From positions 310,001 through 374,000 of the forward strand of contig NZ_JADIZJ010000005.1 of assembly GCF_016704835.1 (NCBI RefSeq): a stretch of 64,000 bases of DNA. Reading direction: 5' to 3'. The translations under genes were made by a program, and so were the position numbers. Source of the stretch: Sphingopyxis sp. (GTDB lineage Bacteria > Pseudomonadota > Alphaproteobacteria > Sphingomonadales > Sphingomonadaceae). Within the stretch, counting starts at the first letter, position 1. The number at the start of each line of letters is the position of its first letter. The notes under the pieces were generated by a model that had not been told where the DNA came from, did not search any database, and saw nothing but the letters and a program-made list of their open reading frames with translations. Of the stretch, positions 33,777-45,322 are shown piece by piece.

Positions 33777-34754
33777 ATGCCGATGCCGATCATGGCCGCC
33801 CGCGTCTATCATGACGGCAAACTTGTCCGCGACATCGGTCCCGACGAAGAACTGCCCGACGATTGCGCCGAGGGCGATTTCTTCTGGCTCGGACTGTTTG
33901 AACCGAGCGCCGGCGAACTTGAAGGCATCGCCAAACGCTTCGGCCTCCATCCCCTCGCGGTCGAGGATGCGACCAAGGCGAAACAGCTGCCCAAGGTCGA
34001 AGTTTACGGCGACCAGCTGTTTATCATCGCCAGCACCGGCAACCTCGGCGGCGGCACGATCCAGTCGGGCGAGACCGCGATCTTTGTCGGGCGCCATTTC
34101 ATCGTCACCGTCCGCCACGGCTCGGCGCGAACCCACAGCGACGTACGCGCGCGGCTCGAAACGCTGCCCGCCAAACTCGCGCACGGCCCCGACTATGTCC
34201 TCTATGCGATCCTCGATTTCATCGTCGACGGCTATTTTCCGCTGATCGACGCGATCGAGGACCGCATGCTGATGGTCGAGGACAGTGTCATGGACACCCC
34301 GCTCGACGCCGCCGCGATCCGCCTGCTTTATGCCCAGCGCCACGAAGTCATTCGCTTCCAGCGGCTCGCCGGATTGATGAAGGATGTCGCCGGCCGCCTC
34401 GCAGGCGAGGATGATCTTCCGTGCATCGACCCTGCAGTACGCCCGTTTTTTCGCGACGTGTGGGATCATGTCCAGCGCGCCGAATTCCGCCTCACCGGCC
34501 TGCGCGATGTCGCTGCGTCGGTGATCGAAACCAACGGCATGCTCGAACAGCAACGCCAGGGCGTCATCACCCGCCAGCTCGCCGCCTGGGCTGCAATCCT
34601 TGCGGTGCCGACCGCGATCGCGGGTATCTACGGCATGAACTTCGACTTCATGCCCGAACTCGATTGGCGCCTCGGCTATCCCTTTGCGCTGACCCTGATC
34701 TTCGGCGGCTCGGCGCTCGTCTTCTGGCGCTTCAAGAGCATCGGCTGGCTGTAG
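33777..34754 (+). CDS. corA: CorA-family magnesium/cobalt transporter
   Basis: A 325-residue protein with the CorA plan: a large cytoplasmic N-terminal domain (residues 1-265) with HPLAVEDATKAKQLPKVEVYG, a long helix (LLYAQRHEVIRFQRLAGLMKD) and two C-terminal membrane helices. The first helix ends in the signature YGMNF (IAGIYGMNFDFMPEL), the loop is acidic (MPELD) and the basic-aromatic end is FWRFKSIGWL. It forms pentamers carrying divalent cations into the cytoplasm. The ATG at 33777 is followed by another at 33783; GGAGAATA precedes. Confidence 0.96.
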   Translation: MPMPIMAARVYHDGKLVRDIGPDEELPDDCAEGDFFWLGLFEPSAGELEGIAKRFGLHPLAVEDATKAKQLPKVEVYGDQLFIIASTGNLGGGTIQSGETAIFVGRHFIVTVRHGSARTHSDVRARLETLPAKLAHGPDYVLYAILDFIVDGYFPLIDAIEDRMLMVEDSVMDTPLDAAAIRLLYAQRHEVIRFQRLAGLMKDVAGRLAGEDDLPCIDPAVRPFFRDVWDHVQRAEFRLTGLRDVAASVIETNGMLEQQRQGVITRQLAAWAAILAVPTAIAGIYGMNFDFMPELDWRLGYPFALTLIFGGSALVFWRFKSIGWL

Positions 34755-34920
34755 GCAGCCACTTGCCCTTGGTGCGGCTGGTCAGATGAAATTGCCAGCA
34801 GCGGTCGCAGCGATAGGGCCGTAGCTCCAGCCCCGCGACTTTCGCCGCGTTGAGCGCTGCTGCGGCCGACGCATAGCGCGCCTTGCGGATACAGACGCTC
34901 TGCCGGGTACGCGCCGCCAT
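34732..34920 (-). CDS. Small cysteine-containing basic protein
   Basis: A 62-residue basic protein with the core RYASAAAALNAAKVAGLELR followed by PYRCDRCWQFHLTSRTKGKW. The C-x-x-C plus a downstream His suggests a half zinc ribbon. Similar short proteins of unknown role occur in alphaproteobacteria. The ATG at 34920 sits eight bases after the GST stop on the same strand, and its 3' end overlaps the convergent corA gene by 23 bp. It is short enough to be missed, but its composition is protein-like. Confidence 0.65.
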   Translation of the reverse strand: MAARTRQSVCIRKARYASAAAALNAAKVAGLELRPYRCDRCWQFHLTSRTKGKWLPTASRCS

Positions 34921-34928
34921 CGGCGCGG

Positions 34929-35579
34929 TCAGCTCGCCAGCACTTTTGCCATCATCCGCTCTTCCTTGGCAATCCACGGCGCGATGTTCGGCCGCGACAA
35001 GATTGCCTCGCTCCACGCGGCAATCTTGGGATAGGCGGCGGCATCGACACCTGATCCGCAGTGGCGCAGGTTCATCAGCGGCGACGCGACCGCCAGATCG
35101 GCGAGCGTCAGCCGGTCGCCGACGAGGAACCCCGACGCCGGAATGGCGCTTTCCAGATAGGCGAGCAGCTTGGGCAGTTCTTCGCTTTCCGCCAGCGCCG
35201 CCGCCGCCAGATCGCCCTCGCGCCCCAGGAATTTCGGCGCAACGATGCGGTTGAAGAACATCTTCCCGCTGCACGCCGCAAACACGGTATCGCCGAACTC
35301 ATCCCACCAGATGACCCGCCCGCGCGCCTGCGGGTCGGTCGGGATCAGCGCGGGCTCGGGATATTTGGCTTCCAGATAATGGATGATCGCGCTCGAATCG
35401 GCGAGGGTGAAACCATCGTCCTCCATCGCCGGCATCTTGCCCAGCGGCGACGCGGCGCGAAACCCCGGATCGGGATCGGCGATGCCGACTCCCTTGAGCT
35501 CGAAATCAATCCCCTTTTCGCCGAGATACGCTAGCAATTTGCGCACGAACGGCGACACCAAAGACCCGTAAATAATCAT
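34929..35579 (-). CDS. Glutathione S-transferase family protein
   Basis: A 216-residue protein with an N-terminal thioredoxin-like domain (MIIYGSLVSPFVRKLLAYL, cis-Pro motif PLGKMPAMEDDGF, glutathione-binding LADSSAIIHYLEAKYP) and a C-terminal helical domain (FLVGDRLTLADLAVASPLMN, the N-capping box). SPFVRK has Ser as the possible catalytic residue. Substrate unknown. AAGGAG nine bases before the ATG at 35579 decides the start. The small Cys protein follows eight bases later. Confidence 0.92.
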   Translation of the reverse strand: MIIYGSLVSPFVRKLLAYLGEKGIDFELKGVGIADPDPGFRAASPLGKMPAMEDDGFTLADSSAIIHYLEAKYPEPALIPTDPQARGRVIWWDEFGDTVFAACSGKMFFNRIVAPKFLGREGDLAAAALAESEELPKLLAYLESAIPASGFLVGDRLTLADLAVASPLMNLRHCGSGVDAAAYPKIAAWSEAILSRPNIAPWIAKEERMMAKVLAS

Positions 35580-35752
35580 CCCGCCACGCTCCTTTTCCTG
35601 AGGTCGCAGCATAGGGAAAAGGTTGCGCCCCGCAACCCATTCGCCGCAATATCACCGCCTCACGAAATATTCTTGCCAACGACCGCGCCCCGTGGAACAT
35701 CCACAACTGCGAGGGGGGCGCTGCCGCGGCAGCCAGCAGGCAGGAAGAATGA

Positions 35753-37372
35753 ATGCGCCCCAATTCATGGGCAGATCGGCTGTTGGCGCTGCTGGTCCGG
35801 TTTGTCGGGCTGGTCATTCTTTTGGCAACGCTCGCCGCCGCGACTGCAAGTTTCCTGTATAATCAATCGGAAGAAGCCGATCGTGCGGCGCGTGTAGCGG
35901 CGCAGGTCAATATGCGGCTGCACGATCATGTCGCGGTGCTCAAGGGTGTGCGCGCGCTTTATCAGTCGGACGCCGCCGCCAGCGGCCCCGGCATCCGCGC
36001 CTATCTCGCCGCGCTGCAACCGCAAGTGCAGGCGCCGGGGATGGAGGGGGTCGGCATCGCCGCCGCTATGCGCGCCGGCACCCCGGCTGCGGTCGAGGCA
36101 AAACTCCGCGAAAATTACGACCGCGACATCAAGGTGTGGCCCGCCACCGACCAGCCGATCGGCTTTGCCGTAGTTCTCGTCGAACCCTATACGCCGCGCC
36201 GCGACGCCGCGCTCGGTTTCGACATGTACAGCGATCCGACCCGCCGCGCCGCGATGCGCCGCGCCTGGCAGACGGGCCAGCCCGCGGCGAGCGGGCTCGT
36301 CTTTCTGGCCCAGGAAAAGGCGGCGGCTGTCAAGCAGCCGGGATTCCTGATCTACGTCCCCGTCTATGCCCGCACCCCGGTCGGCACCAATCCCGACACC
36401 GTCGCGACCGCCCACGGCGTCCGTCCGATCGAGGCGTTCGTTTATGCACCCTTCCGCACCAACGATATGATGAAGGCCGTGTTGGGAACGCAGCTCGACA
36501 CCATCGACGGTTTAGAAATTTATGCCGGCGAAGGCCCCTCGGCACCGCTCGTTTTCAGCAAGGGCAAGATGGGCTGGGACGCGCAGGAACAGGTGCTGCG
36601 CGTCGCCGACCGGCAATGGACGATGCGCATATCCTCTGGCCGCCTGCTCGAACGGCTCGGGCGCCCGCTCGCCATCATGATCTTCGGGATCGCCGTTGCA
36701 TTGCTCGCCACCCAACTCCACCGCGTTCAGCGGCGGCGGATCGACGCGGCCCAGGCGTTGGCCGAGGAGAAGGCGCGCCATGCCGAGGACCGCGAGCTGA
36801 TGATCGGCGAAATGGCGCACCGGATGAAAAACGCCTTCGCGCGCATCGGCGCGCTCGCGCGGATCACGCTGCGCGAATCGTCCAGCCTCGACGATTTTGA
36901 AACGCGCTTTGACGGCCGCATGCGCGCGCTGTCCGACGCCAAGCAGATGCTGGTCACCGGCGCGGTCGACAGCGTCGAGCTCGGCAAGATCGTCCGCCGC
37001 GAACTCGAACTCGCCGGGCGCTCGCCCGAGCAGATGACCGCGGTGACCGGCCCCGACGTCCGCCTCGACGACGAAGGCGCGCAAGCGCTGTCGCTCGCGA
37101 TCCACGAATTCGTCACCAACAGCATCAAATATGGCGCGCTCGCCGGCCACGGCGACCTCGCGGTCGGCTGGCGCCGCGACGGCGGCGACATCGAACTAAG
37201 CTGGACCGAAAGCGGCCTGCCCGAAACGCCGCAGATCGACAGCGAAAGCTTTGGCACCCACTTCATACGCTCGCTGATCGAACGGCAGCTCAAGGGCAGT
37301 TGGCACCGCAGCGCGGCCGATCATGGTCTCGCGATCACCATCCGCTGGCCCGATCGCGGGGCAGGCGCCTGA
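35753..37372 (+). CDS. CHASE-domain HWE sensor histidine kinase
   Basis: A 539-residue inner-membrane sensor. TM1 is residues 10-40 (LLALLVRFVGLVILLATLAAA), a periplasmic CHASE domain spans about 65-270 (VAVLKGVRALYQSDAAASG; GVGIAAAMRAG; AALGFDMYSDPTRRAAMRRA), and TM2 lies near 300 (PLAIMIFGIAVALLATQL). The HWE kinase core has the phosphoacceptor His in GEMAHRMKNAFARIGALARI, N-box IHEFVTNSIKYGALAGHG and the W-x-E of LSWTESGLP. The CHASE ligand is unknown. It ends 79 bp before a LacI regulator and has no adjacent response regulator. Confidence 0.92.
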   Translation: MRPNSWADRLLALLVRFVGLVILLATLAAATASFLYNQSEEADRAARVAAQVNMRLHDHVAVLKGVRALYQSDAAASGPGIRAYLAALQPQVQAPGMEGVGIAAAMRAGTPAAVEAKLRENYDRDIKVWPATDQPIGFAVVLVEPYTPRRDAALGFDMYSDPTRRAAMRRAWQTGQPAASGLVFLAQEKAAAVKQPGFLIYVPVYARTPVGTNPDTVATAHGVRPIEAFVYAPFRTNDMMKAVLGTQLDTIDGLEIYAGEGPSAPLVFSKGKMGWDAQEQVLRVADRQWTMRISSGRLLERLGRPLAIMIFGIAVALLATQLHRVQRRRIDAAQALAEEKARHAEDRELMIGEMAHRMKNAFARIGALARITLRESSSLDDFETRFDGRMRALSDAKQMLVTGAVDSVELGKIVRRELELAGRSPEQMTAVTGPDVRLDDEGAQALSLAIHEFVTNSIKYGALAGHGDLAVGWRRDGGDIELSWTESGLPETPQIDSESFGTHFIRSLIERQLKGSWHRSAADHGLAITIRWPDRGAGA

Positions 37373-37451
37373 TCCGCGCTCCCGCATCGGCCCCGCATTG
37401 ACAAGCCCGCCGCCCGCGGCGAGAGAACGCGCCGAGGGGAGAGAGGCCGCC

Positions 37452-38468
37452 ATGACCGCAAAGATGCTGCGCCCGACATCGTTCGATGTCGCTGAGCGTG
37501 CCGGCGTGTCGCAATCGACCGTTTCGCGCGCCTTGCGGAACAGCCCCGGGGTCAACGCTGAAACGCGCGCGCGCGTCTCTGCTGCGGCGCGCGAACTCGG
37601 CTATGTCGTCGACCGCCACGCCTCGTCGCTGCGCCTCAAGAGCAGCGAGACGATCGCGCTCGTCACCATCTGCCGCCCCGGCGAGGATCGCAGCGCGATC
37701 AACCCCTTCTACTTCGCCCTGCTCGGGAGCATCGCCGCCGCGACCTCGGCGCGCGGCTTCAACCTGCTCGTCTCCTTTCAGGAAAATCCCGACAATTTCC
37801 GCGCCGATTTCGTCGCGAGTGGGCTCGCCGACGCGATGATCATCATCGGCACCACCAGCAACCGCGCCGCATGGGACTATTTCGCGCAGGCGCAGGCGTC
37901 GGGGCTCGATTTCGTCTGCTGGGGCAGCCCCGGCAGCCCGTTCCACTGGATGCGCAGCGAAAACGATCTCGGCGGCCAGCTGGCGGCCGACCATTTCGTT
38001 CAGACCGGCCGTCGCCGCATCGCCTTCGTCGGTCCGCAACAATCGCCGCAGCGCCAGTTCGACGAACGCCGCGACGGCTTCACCGCGACGCTGGCCGCGC
38101 ATGGGCTCACGGCAATCGTCGCCGAACCCCCCCCCGCCGCCGACCGTCACGCGCAGGGCGTCGCCGCGGTGCAGGCGCTGCTCGAAGCGAACCCCGACAC
38201 CGACGCGATCTTCGCCGCATCCGACATGCTTGCGCTCGGCGTGCTTCAGGGGCTGAAGGATGCGGGGCGCCGCGTTCCCGAGGATGTCGCGCTGATCGGC
38301 TTCGACGGCATCCGCGCCGGCACCCTTGCCGATCCCGCGCTTACGACGCTCGAACCCGATCTCGACGCCGCAGGCGAGGCACTCGTCGCGATGGCGCTCG
38401 AGGATGACGAACGCACCCGTAGCGGCACGCGGATTCCGGTCCATCTCGTGGTGCGCGGAACTACGTGA
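37452..38468 (+). CDS. LacI family transcriptional regulator
   Basis: A 338-residue repressor-type protein. The N-terminal helix-turn-helix and hinge read SFDVAERAGVSQSTVSRALR followed by VSAAARELGYVVDRHASSL. The periplasmic-binding-protein-like effector domain covers residues 65-335 (NPFYFALLGSIAAATSARGF, DAIFAASDMLALGVLQGLKDAG, EDVALIGFDG). Members sense sugars or related small molecules. No transport or catabolic genes flank it, so its target is unknown. ATG at 37452 (MTAKMLRPTS) is chosen; the frame upstream overlaps the kinase gene. Confidence 0.93.
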   Translation: MTAKMLRPTSFDVAERAGVSQSTVSRALRNSPGVNAETRARVSAAARELGYVVDRHASSLRLKSSETIALVTICRPGEDRSAINPFYFALLGSIAAATSARGFNLLVSFQENPDNFRADFVASGLADAMIIIGTTSNRAAWDYFAQAQASGLDFVCWGSPGSPFHWMRSENDLGGQLAADHFVQTGRRRIAFVGPQQSPQRQFDERRDGFTATLAAHGLTAIVAEPPPAADRHAQGVAAVQALLEANPDTDAIFAASDMLALGVLQGLKDAGRRVPEDVALIGFDGIRAGTLADPALTTLEPDLDAAGEALVAMALEDDERTRSGTRIPVHLVVRGTT

Positions 38469-38565
38469 CAGTTCGCGACTTTGTTCTACTGTGACCTAAC
38501 TCACAGAAAAGTAACAAGTCGTTATCCATATCGCTGCTACCTTCGGGGGCAGAGAGGCAGACATT

Positions 38566-39747
38566 TTGTCGGGTCAGTTTTTTATCCAGTTGCTCAACCC
38601 GGGCATCGGCATGTTGTTCGCGGTCGCCTTTTTCCTGCTCTGGCTGAACCGCCGCGACCGCTACGTCGCCTATGCAGCGGGCGCTTATACAGCTTCGGCG
38701 ATCGCCTTCCTGATCCTCGATGTCGGTCCCGCGCTGCCTTACGAGTTGCACCGCATCCCCGCCAATATCGGCTTTCTCGCCACTGGCTGCCTGTTCGCGG
38801 CGGCGATCATCCGGCGCTATGGCTTGCCGGTGCCGTGGCGCGCGATGGGGATCATGAGCGCGATGTCGATGGCTCTCTTCCTGTGGTTCCTGCTCGGCCG
38901 GCCGAGCATCGGCGGGCGCATCCTGGCGATCAGCATCGGTGCCGGGATCATCGCGGCGATGGTCGTTCGCGCGCTGTGGCCGATCAAGAAACGCTATGTG
39001 ATCGACCGGGTGCTATTCTGGGTCGCGGCGCTGTCGGCGCTCAACCTGATCGCGCGGCCGATCATCCTGCTCTCGCTCGGCGGCGGTTTCGACAGCTATG
39101 ACGGTTTCCAGCAGTCGGTCTATTGGACGACCGTGCAATTCACCCAGGCGATGGTGTCGATCGCGGCGGCAATTAGCCTGATGGTCGCGGTGGCGATCGA
39201 CCAGATCAGCGAACTGCGCCGTCAGGTCGATAACGATAAGCTTTCGGGCCTGCTCAACCGCCGCGGGTTCGAGGCCAAGGCCGGATCGGCGCTGCGCCGA
39301 TGCCACGACGACGACCGCCCGGTGGCGTTAATGATCGCCGACCTCGACAGTTTTAAACAGATCAACGATGGTCATGGTCACGCGGTCGGCGACGCGATCA
39401 TCGCCGCCTTCGGCGCGCATGTCCGCGCAATCGGCCCCGCCGAAATGATCGCCGGCCGCATCGGCGGAGAGGAATTTGCGCTGCTCGTCCCCGGCACGGG
39501 GATCGAGGCGGCCCGCCGGTTTGCCGAAGCGGTGCGAACTGGGCTGGCTGTCGCCGCCGCCGACCGCATCCCGGCCACGCTCGTGCCGACAACCAGCATC
39601 GGTCTGACCATCGGCATCCCCGGCGCCAATCTGTCGGCGCTGATGCACGAGGCCGACCAGGCGCTCTACGAAGCCAAACGCTCTGGCCGTAATCGCGTCC
39701 GCACGTTCACCCCCGCATCAGTACGCATGACCGCTGCCGGGGGCTGA
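38566..39747 (+). CDS. Membrane-bound GGDEF diguanylate cyclase
   Basis: A 393-residue protein with six or seven N-terminal hydrophobic segments (residues 1-205), then a GGDEF domain: DKLSGLLNRRGFEAKAG, MIADLDSFKQINDGHGHAVGD, active-site GGEEF in GRIGGEEFALLVPG and ALYEAKRSGRNRV at the end. It should synthesise cyclic di-GMP. No RxxD inhibitory site is seen five residues before GGEEF. The start is TTG at 38566, supported by GAGAGG eight bases upstream and no earlier ATG. Signal sensed by the membrane part is unknown. Confidence 0.92.
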   Translation: MSGQFFIQLLNPGIGMLFAVAFFLLWLNRRDRYVAYAAGAYTASAIAFLILDVGPALPYELHRIPANIGFLATGCLFAAAIIRRYGLPVPWRAMGIMSAMSMALFLWFLLGRPSIGGRILAISIGAGIIAAMVVRALWPIKKRYVIDRVLFWVAALSALNLIARPIILLSLGGGFDSYDGFQQSVYWTTVQFTQAMVSIAAAISLMVAVAIDQISELRRQVDNDKLSGLLNRRGFEAKAGSALRRCHDDDRPVALMIADLDSFKQINDGHGHAVGDAIIAAFGAHVRAIGPAEMIAGRIGGEEFALLVPGTGIEAARRFAEAVRTGLAVAAADRIPATLVPTTSIGLTIGIPGANLSALMHEADQALYEAKRSGRNRVRTFTPASVRMTAAGG

Positions 39748-39858
39748 CACACCGATGTGATCCGGCTCGCCGCAGCGATGGCATTGGCGCGTTAACGGGT
39801 TCACATTGCCTACCCCGCCGCGACCCACGGCCATGCCCGTCAATAGACGGGAGAAACT

Positions 39859-40116
39859 ATGAAGTTCGTCGCCGCCGCTCTCGCCACGCTTCTCCCCTTG
39901 TCGGCGTGCGCCGAGGCCGAAAGCCCGAACGCCGAACCAGCCAAAACCGGCGATCGCCCCCGACTGCCCCGGCGCCGCCATCTAGGCAGCGTCAACTGGA
40001 AGGTTCCGGGGCGCAGCGGGGAGGGATTTATCACCGCCCCCATCAATCACACCCTTCCCGAGCGCCCCCCGCCGCCACGCGGCCCAAAACCATCTCCCGA
40101 ATCTTTTTGGAATTAA
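39859..40116 (+). CDS. Small putative lipoprotein
   Basis: An 85-residue protein with signal peptide and lipobox LLPLSAC (Cys17), followed by a Pro/Arg-rich, probably disordered mature part (TGDRPRLPRRRHLG ... LPERPPPPRGPKPSPESFW). GGGAGAAACT before the ATG is a good ribosome binding site. No family recognised; likely membrane-anchored in the periplasm. It stands between a diguanylate cyclase and a pilin gene. Confidence 0.65.
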   Translation: MKFVAAALATLLPLSACAEAESPNAEPAKTGDRPRLPRRRHLGSVNWKVPGRSGEGFITAPINHTLPERPPPPRGPKPSPESFWN

Positions 40117-40275
40117 AAACGACATCATTGAACCTATTTGGTTATGAAGGAAGCAAGATTTTTCCGCGCGCCGTCCCTGCCGGCGCGTTAACCGCGTCTG
40201 CCAATATCTTGTTGCCGTGCAACCACTTAAGACCGCGTCCGGGACCGACGCGCAAGACATAAGCGGGAGCAACGC

Positions 40276-40434
40276 ATGACCAAAACCAATTTGCGCACCG
40301 ACCAGCGCGGTGCCACCGCGATCGAATATGGACTGATCGCCGCGCTGATCGCGCTGGCCTGCCTCATCGCCTTCCAGATGCTCGGCCTCAGCCTCGCCAA
40401 CGTCTTCAACACAATCAACGACGCGCTGAACTAG
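40276..40434 (+). CDS. Flp/Fap-type pilin subunit
   Basis: A 52-residue protein. The prepilin motif is G|ATAIEYGL, cleaved after Gly in QRG and recognised by a TadV/CpaA peptidase, and it is followed by a hydrophobic helix (IAALIALACLIAFQML). Such subunits polymerise into Flp (tad) pili used for adhesion. GGGAG lies six bases before the ATG. No cpa/tad assembly genes are in the window, so it is either an orphan pilin or works with a cluster elsewhere. It is below usual ORF length limits. Confidence 0.9.
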   Translation: MTKTNLRTDQRGATAIEYGLIAALIALACLIAFQMLGLSLANVFNTINDALN

Positions 40435-40582
40435 GGGCCCGCTAGCGCCCTGCCCCCGCATACATGTCGTCATCCTCGAACGAGACAAGTGGCTCGTTCG
40501 ACCCGATCCGGGATTCCTGCGGCGACGCTAGAGTGGACGCTGGATGAAGTCCGGCGTGACGACACGGAGGTAAGCCCTCTCG

Positions 40583-41053
40583 CTACTTCTTCACCGCCCG
40601 CGCCACGACCTTGATCTCGACCACCGCCGCCGGCTCGTACAATCGCGACACGCCGATCGCGGTCCACGCCGGAAAGGGCGCCTTCACATGGCGGTTCTTT
40701 ACCGCCGCAAAGCCGTCGATGTGCGCGGCGAGGTCGGTGTGAAAGGTGGTGATGTCGACCACATCGTCCCAGCTCGCCCCCGCGCGCGCCAGCGTCGCGG
40801 CGATATGCGCAAAGGCGCGCTCATACCCGGGCGCCAGATCGCTCTCGCCCTTCGCCGGCCCCGCGACCACCCCCGACAGGTAAATGGTGTCGCCCGCGAT
40901 CACCGCAGTCGCATAGCCGACCGCCTCCTGAAACGCCCGCGCCTCGGTATTTTCGGGCATCAGGACGTTCGCGGGGTCGCGCGCAATTGCCGTCGCCGGC
41001 AGGAGCCCCGCTGCAAAAATGGTGATGGCGCCCGCCACTTGCTTTAACGGCAT
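40583..41053 (-). CDS. Exported RidA/YjgF-family protein
   Basis: A 156-residue protein with a signal peptide (AITIFAAGLLPATAIA) and a RidA fold: AVGYATAVIAGDTIYLSGVVAG, then the central ASWDDVVDITTFHTDLA and the end PAWTAIGVSRLYEPAAVVEIKVVA. Canonical RidA deaminates reactive enamines in the cytoplasm and has an Arg in its catalytic region; this periplasmic version's activity is unproven. The ATG at 41053 is preferred over 41074. Confidence 0.85.
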   Translation of the reverse strand: MPLKQVAGAITIFAAGLLPATAIARDPANVLMPENTEARAFQEAVGYATAVIAGDTIYLSGVVAGPAKGESDLAPGYERAFAHIAATLARAGASWDDVVDITTFHTDLAAHIDGFAAVKNRHVKAPFPAWTAIGVSRLYEPAAVVEIKVVARAVKK

Positions 41054-41546
41054 GATGCTCCCCTTCTTTCCCAATCCAGGGTTGGAAGGTGACAGCTGGC
41101 GGGCAGGTAAGCAACGGCGCTCGCGCGCGTTAGCAGACGACCTCGACCGCTATACCCGGCGTCCCGATCATCCGCTGATTGAATGTGACAAAGGCCTCGG
41201 CAACCCTGGCGGCGACCAGATGGATATAATCGGCAAAATCGCCGCGCTTGGCAAAGGCGACCAACGCCTGCCGCACGGCTTCCTCGTCGGCCATGACGAT
41301 GGTCGGTACGTTGAGCAGTGCAGGAGAATTTTGTGTCTTTGTGCCTTTGTGTGGGAAAATCGTCGCGCCTTCGGCGGTACGGGACCCTCCACGCCCCAAG
41401 CAACCACCCCCACCCCCTTGCATTTCCCCACCCCCCGCGTAAGGCGTCCCCAACAAAAACCGCGCGCGCGACTCCTGCTGGCCCCGCTCTCCCGCCACGC
41501 CAGCGGACGGTCTTCCCCCGCCGCGCCAACAGGGGACTGCTGCAAG
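41054..41546. other. Gap upstream of acnA with a toxin remnant and C/A-rich leader
   Basis: Between the RidA start and acnA start lies about 490 bp. It holds the PIN-domain remnant at 41130-41318 (minus) and a C-rich stretch around 41385-41450 (ACCCCCACCCCC and similar) that would form an unstructured 5' leader for acnA. The acnA promoter should be here, but I cannot place it. AGATG at 41545 gives no strong Shine-Dalgarno sequence. Confidence 0.5.
41130..41318 (-). pseudogene. C-terminal remnant of a PIN-domain (VapC-like) toxin
   Basis: The minus-strand frame reads EEAVRQALVAFAKRGDFADY, then IHLVAARVAEAFVTFNQRMI. This matches the last third of VapC-type PIN nucleases (K/R-G-x-DFADxLHLA ... 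xFVTFDRR), with the acidic residues DFAD and a Asn where Asp is usual in TFN. There is no room or homology for the N-terminal half and its first catalytic Asp. An ATG at 41294 could express a 54-residue fragment, but a functional nuclease is unlikely. No antitoxin gene is seen. Confidence 0.55.
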
Positions 41547-44400
<2,854 letters not shown>

Positions 44401-44556
44401 TCCGCCAGAACCGCAAAATCGACGCAATCAAACGGGTCCGCGAACGTACCGGCTTCAGCCTCGCCGAAGCCAAGGACGCGGTCGAGGCACTCGAACAGAC
44501 GATGCGCTGAACATCCTGTCCCCGTCCGGGGTGCAGGCCACCCGAAGGGACGGCAT

Positions 44557-44826
44557 ATGAGCGTTTTCCAGATCGCGATCGAGGTGGTCGGCTGGCTCGC
44601 CGCCGTCCTCATCCTCGCCAGCTACGTCCTGCTGTCGCTCGGACGGATCGAGCCGCGTGGCTATCTCTATCAATGGATGAACGTGATCGGTGCCAGCGGG
44701 TTCGTGCTGAACTCGGGCTATAACGGCGCGCTGCCCTCAGCAGGGCTGAACATCGTGTGGGCGTTGATGGGGGTCTTCACCCTGTGGAGTGTGTGGCGCG
44801 CGCGGCGGCATTCTGCCGAAACCTGA
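44557..44826 (+). CDS. CBU_0592-like small membrane protein
   Basis: An 89-residue protein with three hydrophobic segments: IEVVGWLAAVLILASYVLLS, QWMNVIGASGFVLNSGYNGA (with the characteristic YLYQWMNVIGA) and LNIVWALMGVFTLWSVW. It matches the widespread family of short inner-membrane proteins described as CBU_0592-like. Function is unknown. The start is preceded by AAGGGACGGCAT. It sits just before the tRNA-Val gene on the opposite strand. Confidence 0.8.
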   Translation: MSVFQIAIEVVGWLAAVLILASYVLLSLGRIEPRGYLYQWMNVIGASGFVLNSGYNGALPSAGLNIVWALMGVFTLWSVWRARRHSAET

Positions 44827-44837
44827 CCTCTCGCCTA

Positions 44838-44913
44838 TGGTGGGCGCTGACGGGCTCGAACCGCCGACCCTCTCGGTGTAAACGAGATGCTCTACCAACT
44901 GAGCTAAGCGCCC
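44838..44913 (-). tRNA. tRNA-Val (anticodon TAC)
   Basis: On the minus strand the sequence begins GGGCGCTTAGCTCAGTTGG and ends AGCGCCCACCA. The 7-bp acceptor stem GGGCGCT/AGCGCCC, D-arm with AGCTCAGTTGGTAGAGC, anticodon stem TCTCG/CGAGA around loop TTTACAC (anticodon TAC, reading GTA), and T-arm with GGTTCGAACCC are all complete. The 3' CCA is encoded. Discriminator base is A. Confidence 0.97.
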
Positions 44914-45004
44914 CCGAAATGTCACCATATGCAGGGAAGCGCGCCACTGCCACAACCTGCCATCGCTGGCAAGCCGTCGCTATTCGTCCAGCGCCGCGAA
45001 ATTA

Positions 45005-45268
45005 GCGCGCCACCGCATCGCATGTGCCCTTGCCGCGTGCCGCACCTTCGCCGCGGGCCGCACCCGCCCCTTCCCCGACGGCATTGACCTGGCTGCCGAA
45101 ATGGTCCGGCAGCGCCGGGCGGTGGCGACCAGCGATGCCTACATGGTCGAGGAAGCCAAAGCGCAGGCGAAGCGACGCGGCATCTGGCAAGGCAACGTCG
45201 CCCGCCCCGCCGACTGGCGGGCGGCGCACGAACGCCCGGCGACTACGCACACAGCGTCCGACGCCTAG
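45005..45268 (+). pseudogene. C-terminal remnant of a thermonuclease (SNase)-family gene
   Basis: The plus-strand frame ending at TAG 45266-45268 reads LAAEMVRQRRAVATSDAYM, then VEEAKAQAKRRGIWQGNVA and RPADWR. This resembles the end of SNase-like proteins (Y-x-x-x-E-x-x-A-R-x-x-x-R-G-I-W-x-G-x-x-x-x-P-x-x-W-R). The N-terminal beta-barrel with the catalytic Arg/Glu/Asp is not visible upstream, where the tRNA gene lies 90 bp away. There is no plausible start codon. I read it as a truncated remnant. Confidence 0.5.
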
Positions 45269-45322
45269 GGTCACGAACACACCCGCTATGCCTCGCCGCC
45301 GTTTCGGGCTAGGGCGAGCGAC

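Noticed and set aside
44757..45005. An 82-codon plus-strand frame with LTGSNRRPSRCKR
   Set aside because: It is the reverse strand of the tRNA-Val gene, a known source of false ORFs.
45269..45322. Fluoride riboswitch upstream of crcB
   Set aside because: The 54-bp interval lacks the conserved pseudoknot sequence elements and is too short.
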